Source: Polyodon spathula (Eukaryota; Chordata; Actinopteri; Acipenseriformes; Polyodontidae). Taken from it: DNA of 64,000 nucleotides. The notes under the pieces are model-generated. The model saw only the letters and a program-made list of their open reading frames with translations. It was not told the origin of the DNA and did not search any database. Shown here in pieces: positions 48,061 to 58,928 of this stretch. Location of the stretch: contig NC_054548.1 of the NCBI RefSeq assembly GCF_017654505.1, positions 26,134,969-26,198,968 on the forward strand, written 5' to 3'. Both the position numbers and the translations under genes were made by a program. Within the stretch, counting starts at the first letter, position 1; each line of letters starts with the position of its first letter.

Positions 48061-49039
48061 TTTTATTTCTATACTTTGATTAACTGATCCTCTTCTAGAT
48101 TGTTCATTGTCCTGTTTTTCCCCCTTGTCCTTCACGTAACCAGAAAGAACTGTCTTCAAAAGTGTGTCAGATAGAACACCATTGAAGGATACCAATGTTT
48201 GTTAATTATACATACATCTAAGTATATGTATTATAGAATAATTGTCATCTTTATAGTTCTGGTCCTGACCAACTATTCATAATATACAGTAGGAGGAAGA
48301 CATAGATTTGAAACATGATTAAGTATGTAATGAGTCTTGAATAGATTTTGATGCTTACAAATTCAGAATATAGAAAAAAATAATTTGTAATGACATGTAC
48401 ATACTTACAGTTAAATTATTGACTCGTTCTGAATTGTATTTTTCATAACGGTACTAGTTTACTAATTTTGATTGCTTTAATATAATTGATTGGTTAATAC
48501 TTGGACTGTTTATAATGGCTTCAATTAAAAACTGAGTTAGAAGGGGTAAGATCACTCAAATAAGATGTGAGGCAGTTTTGTTTAGCTGAAAATGCAAATT
48601 CTGGTCTGTGGTGAAAAGTATTTTTAACCCTCAGGAGTTTTCTTGAAAGGAAATGGGATTCTTGTTTTTCACCTTTGCTCTTGCTAATGATCATTTTCAA
48701 TACCTATCCTGCAAATATGATAGAAAAATGCAATTCAACTAAACCTTTAGAACTTTCAACTAAACTAGAACAGCAGTAAAGTGTAAACTGAAACTGATGT
48801 TTTTAAAAGTTTTTGCACCAGGTGTTTTCAGTGTTGTCATTCAGTTTTCACTGGCTTTTGAAGTCTATAGGGACATTAATAAATCATCTTTTCCAGAATC
48901 TGATGCCATCATCCTAGATCTCCTGTTATTATACTTTCGGTAGCACTATCTTTGACAAATATCATAAATGATTTTCAGCAAAAGCAGCAGCTCTCTTTCA
49001 GCAATGGAGTCAATGTATCAATAGAGAAATAATGACTTA

Positions 49040-50456
49040 CAGTGCCTATAGAAAGTCTACGCCCCCTTTCAAAATGTTCACCTTTTGTTGCCTTATAGCC
49101 TGGAATTAAAATTCATTAGAAATTTGTAGAAAATTAATTAAAAATAAAAACTGAAATAGCTTGGTTTGATAAGAGTCCACCCCCCTTGTAATAGCAATCC
49201 TAAATTAGCTCAGGTGTAACCAATTGCCTTCAGAATCAAACATCAAGTTAAGTAGCCTCCTCTTGTGTTAAATTGTAGTGATTCACATGATTTGAGGACA
49301 AATTCAGCATTCTTGTAGGTTCCCCCTGCTGGGTAGTGCATTTCAAAGCAAAGACTCAACCATGAGCACCAAGGTGCTTTCAAAAGAACTCCGGGACAAA
49401 GTTGTTGAAAGGCACAAATCAGGGGATGGGTATAAAAAAAGATCAAAGACCTTGAATATCCCTTGGAGCAGTCAAGACGATTATTAAGAAGTGGAAGGTG
49501 TATTGCACCACCAAGACCCTGCCTAGATCAGACCGTCTCTCCAAACTGGATGACCAAGCAAGAAGGAGACTGATCAGAGACTGGTCAAAGTGTGCATGTG
49601 ACAGCAATATCCCAGCACTCCACAAATCTGGCCTGTATGGTACAATGGCAAGAAGGAAGCCATTACTCAAGTAAGCCCACCTCGAATCGACAAAACTAAA
49701 TGTTTTAGGGACTTTTCGACAGGCCTGATTTAGTTGGGAATATTAGATTAGATGCAAAGCACAGCGCATCACCCAAAGAACACCATCCCTACTATGAAGC
49801 ATGGTGGTGGCAGCATCATGTTATGGTGATGTTTCTCATTGGCAAGGACTGGGGCACTCATCAGGATAGAAGGGAAAATGAAAAATCCTTGAGGAAAACC
49901 TGCTGCCCTCTGCAAAAAAGCTGAAACTGGGACGAAAATTCACCTTTCAGCATGACAACGACCCAAAGCACACAGCCAAAGCTACATTGGAGTTGCTAAG
50001 GAACAAAAAGGTAAATGTCCTTGAGTGGCCCAGTCAAAGCCCCGACCTAAATCCAATCTAAAATTTGTGGCATGACTTGAAGATTGTTGTCCATCAACAC
50101 TCCCCAAGGAACTTGACAGAGCTTGAACAGTTTTGTAAAGAAGAATGGTCAAATATTGTCAAATCTAGGTGTGCAAAGTTGGTAGAGACCTATCCCAACA
50201 GACTCACAGCTGTAATTGCTGCCAAAGGTGCTTCCACCAAGTTATTAACTCAGGGGCGGTGGAGACTTATCCAATTATGATGTTTCAGTTTTCTATTTTT
50301 AATATATAATTTTTTTCTCAATAAAAACTTTTTCCCCTTAACGCGTGGAGATAAGTGGAAAAAAAAATTAATCATTTAAAAGCATGAAACTCTGAGGCAC
50401 TGACACAACAAAATTTGAAAAAAGTTCAAGGGGGTGTAGACTTTCTATAGGCGCTG
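49040..50456 (+). mobile_element. Tc1-like transposon, internally rearranged
   Basis: The ends CAGTGCCTATAGAAAGTCTA and its inverted partner are flanked by TA on both sides. Coding remains on the plus strand include the helix-turn-helix part (KELRDKVVERHKSG, STVKTIIKKW, 49360-49510). A GGSIM-like stretch near 49805 and SPDLNPI-like text near 50040 follow in other frames. The middle of the transposase gene (about 49692-49750) is replaced by unrelated filler. Confidence 0.85.
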
Positions 50457-50689
50457 TATATGCGGGTCTCCACTCCATCTTTTGCGTAGTCTGTAGCTCT
50501 TAAATCACTTTGCATGGATGTGTTCCTCCCCAGCTACACTCACTGTGTAATTCTACTACTAATCACCAAAATACTTAACTTTCTTAAGTCCACAAGTTTG
50601 CGCCTTTACTAATAAGTATACTCACAGACACTTGATACAGCCACTGCATTCACACACTTTGCTAATTATCTGACACACTGTGATTGGTT

Positions 50690-51368
50690 GTGTACAGGTG
50701 AGTTATAATCCAGTTGGAAAGGTATTTTATTGTATCCAGGTCTGCAGATCAAATAATAAGAAGCAGGCAATATACAACAATGTGTATTGCACTGCCTAAA
50801 TAATAATGGGTTGCAGTCCCAGTCTGGCCCACAATAATACTAACACGTTCACCAGTTCTAGGTGTGTGCAATAGTGTTTGTGGTGGGTGATACAGTTTAT
50901 TTAGTGACAATAGTGCAGTGCTGTTCTGGGTTAGTGCTGGCCCTTGGCGACAGCTCCGGAATCTTGTTTAGCTGTCTAGTAACACAAGACAATTACAGAC
51001 AAACAAAACCAAACACTTATAAATGTCTCTTTATTATTTCTCATGGGGTCTCTCACACAGTCCTTACGGTTCAATAGGTTTTAAACCAAGTGAAGGAGCA
51101 GATACATCGCTTCAACCCCTATTTATACCGTCACTCATGACCTCTTGGTAAACGATTGCAGCAGCTCCTGTAATTCATGGCTGCCACATCATTTACCTTC
51201 CGGGTCAATGAGTTAGTGTACCGAAGCTCTGTCTCCTACATGACCGACTTCCTTTTAACCCTTGGAACGAAGTGTCAGGCCAAGTAGTCCAGAGTATTCT
51301 GTTCTCGTTATCGCCCTCACAGGTTGGGAGGGAGATTTACCACCAAGAATCATTGTCTTTCTGTCACA
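50690..51368 (-). repeat. Solo LTR of the Gypsy-type family
   Basis: Read on the minus strand it starts TGTGACAGAAAGACAATG at 51368 and matches the LTR at 34619-35344 over long blocks (AACAGAATACTCTG, GGTTAAAAGGAAGT). A TATA box TATAAATAGGGG is near 51128. The end toward 50690 is approximate. No internal coding region adjoins it. Confidence 0.65.
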
Positions 51369-54300
51369 GTGCTCCACAATATAAAGTGAATAAGAAACTG
51401 CTTCCTGTAACTTTAGGGAGAAGCTGTTCTGAGTAGACTTCTTTCAAAACGAACATTTGCTTCAGATGAGTAGCCCTTAGATAAACAATCAACATTTACC
51501 ACTAGAGAGCAGTAATAGAGGTAAAGTCATTTTCACAAAATAAATTGAGCCATTTGTCAGAATAGGCCTTCTGTCTGGGAAATCATGTATCTGTAACATG
51601 TCTGCAACAACAGCTCATGTAAAACTTAACAAATAAATAAATGACTGCAATTCTTAATTAAAATCAAATACAAGTTAAGTAAAAAAAAAAGATCATTTAT
51701 ATGACTGATGACTGGAATGCAGTAACTTTAATGAGCATTATTTATGTTGCAATGTGTTACAAATCCACAAAAGGTATAAACATCATAAAATAAAATATCC
51801 TTGCTGCATGGGTTACACAGTGTATAAAATGTTCAACCTATATAATGTGCAAATGTCTGATACCAGTTACTGGTGCATCTGGGACAGTGGTTACGCTCAG
51901 GTTTTGCAGGCTGTTGAGGAAAGGGAAAGGAAGCACAGTGTATTTGGAGAACATTGTTGCATTAACATTCTGATTTAAACCCCCTGTTTTAAGAATTGTA
52001 TGAGAATGTTGTGGGGATTATTAACTGAAGTCTGGCTGTGAATGTGTTCTCATCATTACTGCAGCCGTTCTGGATAAAACTGGATGGGAAACAAACCTTT
52101 GCCTTATAATGTAACCAGTGTTTAATTGTAGCAATGATCCACCCCACAATCCTTAAACGTGCTAAGCAATGTTTTAAAAAACATTTTATTACTTTTTATT
52201 AGACGAAACAATGTAATCATCTGTCAATGTTTCATTCTTTACACATTTCTTTAATTTGGGGTTGACAGATTTTCAAAGGTAAACACTACAGATTGAACAT
52301 AAATGAAACTATTTCCAAGTGCCTATTGACTTTCTGTGCTGTAATTCACATGGTTTGTAGCCCAACCACTGGGCAGAAACTTACAGACAGTACAGAAAGA
52401 CACCAAGAGGCCATATCCTGAATTAAAGCTGAAAATGTGGTAACTTTGCTCATGCTAATAAGTGGTAAGGAAATTGATTTTAAAACATCGTTGACTTTTC
52501 TTACACATTTTATCAAGAAAACTCCAAGGTATGGGTCATCAGCTTTTATTGGACTGCAAAGTACAAAGTACAATGCAATACAAGATGAATATTTTAGAAA
52601 AAAGGATAGATTGGTTATAGTCACCTGCCCCCACTGACATGCCCCCTTCTTACTGCATAATCAGCCAACAGCTTCTCTTAAGGTGATTGCAGATAGTTAA
52701 TATAGTATTATAGTATTAACAAGTTTTACCTTCTGTGCTCTTACCGTATTTATACAGATATCAAATGTACAGTTTTGAAAGGAACATGCTTTATAGTTAG
52801 CATGTATTTAAAACCATATAAAAACAGTGTCTGGAACCACACTAGATTAGTCTGTAGTCTAACAGTGCCTGTAACATGTATCAGACCTAGCAGTTTCATT
52901 TCTTTGCTGTTTTCAGAGGATTTTAAAGTTGATTTTTAAGTTGACTTTTTCAGAACTATGTGCTGCTTCGTGCATCTCTGATCCTTCTTGAACAAGTCTA
53001 GTTGTTTTGTTTATGTTCTCGGCTGCAGCCGCAGAATCAATGTCTTCATTGTTTCCTTATTGAAACTGTCACACGACTTCTTTCCAGTCTTTAACCAATC
53101 AGGCATGGAAACAGAACTTTCTTCCACCTGGTGTAGTGCTAGGCATTATATTTGAAATGAAAATAAATGTTTTTTCAAAACTGCAGAATTGAAACCTGTT
53201 TGTTTTAGCTGCAAAATCACTTTAAAAACAGACATGAACCTGTCACTGAGATCTTTCACCATGCAGCATGACTAGCATACAGTACCCTCACTAAACGGTT
53301 TTTATTAAAAACAATTGTGACCTTGTATTAAATCTATTACATTTGTTTTATAAGGAGCCATCCAAAATGATCACCATTTTTTGAAAGCTCACAAGGCATG
53401 TGCTGGGAGAAGGGGAGGTCTTGTACCCTTCATGATCAAAAAACAATGACACTTTGATGAAGCTGGAAATATTCATGTGACTTCCTATAAGAGCACTACA
53501 GCCATCACTTGTGTCAGAGCTCATGATATTTCACTTAATTTGCGAAAAAGGGTTCTGGTAGCACAAGTTTCCTTCACACAGTGCACCAGAACCTATAGGA
53601 TGGCACTGAAGCATCAACAAGCTTTTTTTTCTTCTTTTTTTAACCTGTCTTGACCTATTAAGTTCCTTTCTGATTAAATGTGTTTATCAATAAAACAAAG
53701 TCATGTATAACAAGATCCATCACATCTGCAGTTGTGTCTGCTGTGACTGAAACTTGCAAATGGAAGATGCAGTTTATATATATTGCACAATTCATTTCAC
53801 TTACCTCAATGCCATTTGGAGGACTGCCCATTTACACAACAGTATGTGGTACAATTGACTGATAAGTCTTTCCATTTACCTATGACAGGAGGTTAATAGT
53901 TAAATGTAAACTTAGCCTTTTGAAGCTAAGCTGTAAAATAAGCTCTCTTTTTTAAATGGTATAGAAAATGATAAGTGCAGTAAGTACCGCAGACAGGTGT
54001 ATATTCTAAATAGGCTGTCAGTCAGTTTTTGGGGTTATAAGTTTTGGTCATAATTCACAGATTGATTCCATTATAAATAATACACCTTTTACTCATAATT
54101 AAACTGCTTAAAATATTAAAGGATAGCCTAGATCTGTTTTAATGCACTTAAGAGTTGTATCATATTTTACTGTATTTCATGTATTATGCATTTCTCTGTA
54201 TTTAAAGTATTATAGATTTTCTTGTTGTTACTGCATCTTGTAAGGTGCTTTGTGATGGTGGAACACTATAAACTGTGCTATATAAAATAAGGAGTGATTG

Positions 54301-54931
54301 ACTGATTCATTAATTCATTAATTCATTCATATAGCTATGATTTAATTTACTTCGTTAAACTACTGAGAAAAGAAAGACACATTTTGTAACTTGTTTTCAA
54401 TACTAGAACAACCGAGGGGTCATATTGATATTTAAAAAAAAAATGTTACTCATGAAAGCCAGAAAACTTCATATGAAATCATCTTACTCTGGTACATTGT
54501 TCTTTATTCTAGTCCTATCTGAGGTCACTTTAAAAACACCTTATCTAGATATTATTGGAAGGTCACTGCAACACAAGTTTGGAAAAGCTGACAAACCTCC
54601 AAGACAGTGATTCATCAGATAATGGCAACATGTTCTCTGGTGTTTCTGAATCACTACTCTGGCAATGGGAATAAGACAACTAACAACTAACACAAGAAAG
54701 CTGTCTGTAGTTTCGGTTCATCAAAGAAATTGAAACGTTTAATATGCAAAAAATGCGATTCTTGAATGAAAAGCCAAACTGCACCTATCTGATCAGTGAG
54801 AAATCATCCTTGGGTTTCTTAATCTATTGTTTTGACTTCATATTTTTGTCCGAATGATAGTTATAGTTGAATGTAAAAGAGTGAAATACAAATAATTTGG
54901 TGCATTTACATGTTTTGTTTTGAATTTAAAA

Positions 54932-54936
<5 letters not shown>
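51369..54936. other. Non-coding stretch between the LTR and the 10a exon
   Basis: I see no gene. Sequence at 53105-53205 has patchy similarity to 55945-56070, just downstream of the 10a exon (CAGARCTTTCTT, TTTCAAAACTGCA), perhaps an old local duplication without an exon. Confidence 0.3.
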
Positions 54937-54997
<61 letters not shown>

Positions 54998-55183
54998 TTT
55001 TAAAAGTTATATTCAAGAGGCAATATCAAAAATTATAATTTTTTATTAATACAAAATTAGTGTGGAAACCTTAACATAGACAAACACAGTAGAGTGAAAA
55101 TCACCCTCCACTTTTTCTAGGGAGGAACTTGCCCTTTTTGAAGAGTCAAAAATCTGCACGGGGTGTCATGTAGTATACTCCCT

Positions 55184-55237
55184 CCCCCCCCCCCCCCCCC
55201 CCCCCGCACACCACCCCCCCACACACACACACACACA
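55184..55237. repeat. Poly-C and CA tract
   Basis: A run of more than 20 C is followed by CACACCACC and a CA microsatellite. The C-run is a likely place for sequencing-length error. Confidence 0.9.
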
Positions 55238-56154
55238 GTTCTTGAATTACCACAAGAGGGAGTATTGAGCTGTCTGAAAATGTATGTAACAAGTTAGAAT
55301 GACTGCTGAATAAGTTATTGTCATCCAAATTGGTCTGTATGAATAAATGTACTGGTCATATCCTGGAGGTTTTACATTTAGTAAAATATCTGAAAAAAGA
55401 GTGCTTTGAGTTTTCTATACCGGATGTCACATTGGCAAAACAACTACAATACCATAAGCCTATGCCTAGTCATGTGCTCTGAACATTTTACAGAACAGAT
55501 GTTTCTCATTTATGAGTTGAGGCATCATGCAACTGCAACAGGAAGTGTGTGTACATTGCTTTTAAGATGAGATTTAACCACTTTGAGGCATTGTTTAGAA
55601 CAAATGGGACGGATGGCACTAGAACATAGGCACACTCAAATCTACTGAATGATTGTGTGTTGCTTGAGCATAATATAAGCATGAAAAAGCTAATTAATCT
55701 TATGACCAGCTACAGCCCTAATAAGTTAATAAGAAATGTGGTTTAAGCTACTGGAACTTAAAGTCTGTAAATACCAAACTAATTCCATAAATCATACCTG
55801 TCAAGCATTTCCACTTGTTATGTGGGTCTCAATTGTATGTTTACAGCAGCTATGGATTTTTTTTCACAAGCCTTTCTTCCAATTTGTCTTCCACTTTCTT
55901 GGTCATTTCACCTGGGCAGTGAAACAATAACAGACTGCCTGACAGCAAGCAAACAGAGCTTTCTTTAACCTACAGTTGTATAGAACCAGAGAGTATGGTT
56001 TTAAAATGAAAATACATATCTGCTATGACATGTTTTTCTTTCAAAACTGCACAGCTGAGACCTGCATTGTGAATGAATCATTCCAGCTTAAGTGGGCCAA
56101 AGTCTTGTGACGTCATTTCTCCTCAGATACACATTTGAAATGAATCATCCTTAC

Positions 56155-56370
56155 TTTCCAGTTTGAAAATGGTCAGGTGTCTCCTGCAATGGACTGCACC
56201 CAGGGCATTCCCCTCGCAGCTCATCCACAGACCCTGGAAAACCCACGTGGCAGTGATCACAGCAGATGCCCTGCTCATTGTTTTCCATTCATTAGATAAC
56301 GTGGCACAGAGGGTAGCACCAAGCCCAGAAACACTCTCTACAAAAGCCAGAGAATTTGCATTCCTGACAT
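56155..56370 (-). pseudogene. cldn10: Claudin-10a-type alternative first exon, apparently frameshifted
   Basis: The minus strand encodes the 10a version of the first extracellular loop: NEWK, SRAS, VITATWVFQGLWMSC and HCRRHLTIFK. These align with human claudin-10a, including the arginines at positions 33 and 62 known to favour anion permeation. The exon closes with A|GTAAGG, a good phase-1 donor compatible with exon 2 of gene A. The expected start is the ATG at 56370 in a strong context (GCCACCATG), but that frame reads MSGMQILWLL and then stops. The homologous frame runs from an ATG at 56404 and lacks the expected N-terminus. So there is a net one-frame indel within about 30 bp of the start. 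It could be real inactivation, use of the upstream ATG, or a sequencing error in one place. Everything downstream of the indel looks constrained. Confidence 0.8.
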
Positions 56371-56894
56371 GGTGGCTTATTTTCAGGCTTTGAAAATGAA
56401 TCATCCTCTCAAAGTGATACCCTACACTTATGATGTTCTAATGAGCTATAACCTTGAAGTGGACAAATTACACTTCAGACATGTGTTTCACAGAATTGAT
56501 TTGCATGTAGGAACATCTTGACATGGTTCAGTGAGTAGCATTTCCCAGGTCCTACAGTAGAGGCTGGAAATGTCATAAACCTACAAGACACTGAATCAAC
56601 AATGCAATTATTGACCTGTTTGTTTTACTGTAGAATAATTTTTCATGTTGTTTTTAGTCTTCTTTATTTTTTAATGAATGTATTTTTGAAAACATTTAAT
56701 AATTAATAATAATGATGTATTCCATGTTTAGGATGGTTTTAAATTAACTATACATTTAATGATCCTTTAAATACAAAGTCCAGTGGTGAAGTGTGATTAG
56801 ATTTCGAGTCTTACACAAACTTATGTAAGATAGCCAATGACTCAACAGTTTTGAGGAATGAAAATCTTTCATTTGGGTTCTATGAAAACATTAT

Positions 56895-57488
56895 GTAACA
56901 CAATTTTTGTTCCTGGGTAGTAAATGTTATTTCCTAATTGCTTATGCCTCAAAAGTATAGAAAATGGATATTATTCCCCACAAACTTTGCTTTTGTGACC
57001 AGGACAGGTAAATTTCAAAATATCACTATTTCCAATGGGAAAACGGGCAAATGTGTATCTTTTCGTTCACATAAACTCAAAAAAAAACAACATATGAATC
57101 CAAATTAACATGTATTTATACTAAAGTAATACAAAAATTACTACAAAAGATTTAGAAGTGAGTAGTTTTTCGAGATTTACGATTATACTGTAAATTTACA
57201 GTATAATCGTAAATCTCGAAAAACTACTCACTTCTAAATCTTTTGTAGTAATTTTTGTATTACTTTAGTATAAATACATGTTAATTTGGATTCATATATT
57301 TATGTGAACGAAAAGACACACATTTGCCAGTTTTTCTATTGGAAATAGTGATATTTTGAAATATCACTGTCCTGGTCACAAAAGCAAAGTTTGTGGAGAA
57401 TAATAACCATTTTCTATACTTTTGAGGCATAAGCAATTAGGAAATAACACTTACTACCCAGGAACAACAACAAAAAAAATTGTTACAC
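56895..57488. mobile_element. Nearly perfect 590-bp palindrome
   Basis: The sequence left of 57194 is the reverse complement of the sequence right of it (centre GTAAATTTAC at 57190-57199). Matching phrases are GTTCCTGGGTAGTAA, TGCTTATGCCTCAAAAGTAT, GACCAGGACAG and TTTAGAAGTGAGTAG. Mismatches and small indels increase toward the ends. There is no spacer and no coding frame. It could be a fully palindromic MITE or a hairpin made by an inverted duplication. Confidence 0.85.
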
Positions 57489-58928
57489 GGTGAAATCATA
57501 CTTAAAATTTGATTTTATTAGAAAATCATTACTTGCACATACAGAGGGTCCTCCTAATCTGGTGACCAAACAATAATTCCCTGGCAATACACAGTCCCAA
57601 ATAATAAACAATATCCGCCCCACAATAATACAAACACAGTCACCAGTCCTAGGTGTGTGCAGTAGTGCTCGTGGTGGGTGATAAAAGTTTATATCTGTGA
57701 CAAGGGTGAAGTGTTATCCGGTTTAATGCTGACCCTTGGCGCCAGCTCTGGAACTGTGTTAGCTGTCTAGTAATGTACAAGACAAGATGAGACAATTACA
57801 AACAAACAAAACACAACCCTCACGATTCAGTTTCTGGTTAGGGTTTTACAGTCCTTCTTGGTTCTATTCACAAGAAACCAAATGCGAAGGAACAGATTAT
57901 GATTCACTGTCCCTTTTTATGCTATCACACATGACCCCTTGGTAAACGAGTGTAACCGCCTCTCCAATCTGCGGCTGCCATGTCTTTCCCTTCCGGGTCA
58001 ATACATTATTGCATCTGAGTCTCGCCCCCTTCCTGGCTGGCCGACTTCCCTTGAACCCTGGGAAACCACTGTCAGGCCAGCCCATCCAAGGAACTCTGCT
58101 CTCGCTGCTTAGCGCCCTGTGATGGGGGTGCAACGGGTCGGAGCTGTGGTCGATCCTCCCGATCGCTGGTGGCGTTGCGCAAAACGGGACGAGACCGGCG
58201 GAAAGGCAAAGGTCGAGCCGTCCGAGAACTCCAGAAAGATCACCCGCTCCATTCAAATGCGGAAGTCCGCGGCCGCTGCACCAGGTACCCCAGTCAGGGT
58301 TACTATGTACGCCGATTGGGTACAGCGGTGACCGGGGCCAAGGCTAAGGGCGGGGTTGGGCAGTATTTAAAGAACGAGTACGATCTGTGCTCACTCTGTC
58401 AGTCCTGGGGTAACAGCAAAAGGAGACGTGCTGTTGAATTTACTGGCGTGTGTATAAAGTGTGTTGTGTTCACAGAGACCGGAGACGGCTGTTCCCGGAA
58501 GAACGACCGGGGCCATGATACTAAACCCTGGCCAGGACCGGGAGCCCCCTAGAAGCCAGCACAGGAGCGCCAGCGAAATATTTGTCTTTATTTATAACTT
58601 ATGCTTTAGTGTGTGTGCACGGGACTTTTGTTAGTTTTACCTTTTGATTTTCACCTCCTCCTTTATCATCGTTGGTACTGGTAGGGGAATTTATTTTGAC
58701 TATTTTTATTTGTTTTTCTTTTTGTTCTTTTTGGTTGGAATATTGGTCAGTGGCCACCTTCGGCCAGATAAATAAAAACCCTGCTGCAGGGAAACCATAC
58801 AAGCCTTCTGAGTATTTTTGCCAGTCCCATCACCACCACCACCACCTGACTCAGCCCACCAACCTCCCACACGCCCTCACATGTTGGGAGGGTGATTTAC
58901 AACCAAGAATCATTGTATTTCTGTGACA
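57481..58928 (-). repeat. Outer LTR, interrupted by another LTR
   Basis: Read on the minus strand it starts TGTCACAGAAATACAATG at 58928 and ends near GTGTAACA at 57481. It shares the CCAGTCCTAGGTGTGTGC, GGTGGGTGATA, ACCCTTGGCG and CCTTCCGGGTCAAT blocks with the LTR at 50690-51368. Residues 58118-58871 are a later insertion. The left end overlaps the palindrome and is uncertain. Confidence 0.65.
58118..58871 (+). repeat. Solo LTR of a different family, nested, with target duplication
   Basis: It starts TGTGATGG and ends CCCACA, 754 bp, flanked by the 5-bp direct duplication CGCCC (58113-58117 and 58872-58876). Removing it restores the sequence seen in the LTR at 50690-51368 (CGCCCTCACA next to GTTGGGAGG). 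It holds a TATA-like TATTTAAAG at about 58364 and AATAAAAACC near 58771. It is GC-rich in its first 400 bases, and open frames there are not recognisable proteins. Confidence 0.85.

Noticed and set aside
53105..53205. Possible duplicate of the region beside the 10a exon
   Set aside because: Similarity to 55945-56070 is patchy and no exon sequence is present; too weak to call.
58119..58552. Arg/Lys-rich open frames as a novel gene
   Set aside because: They lie wholly inside a solo LTR with a clear target duplication.
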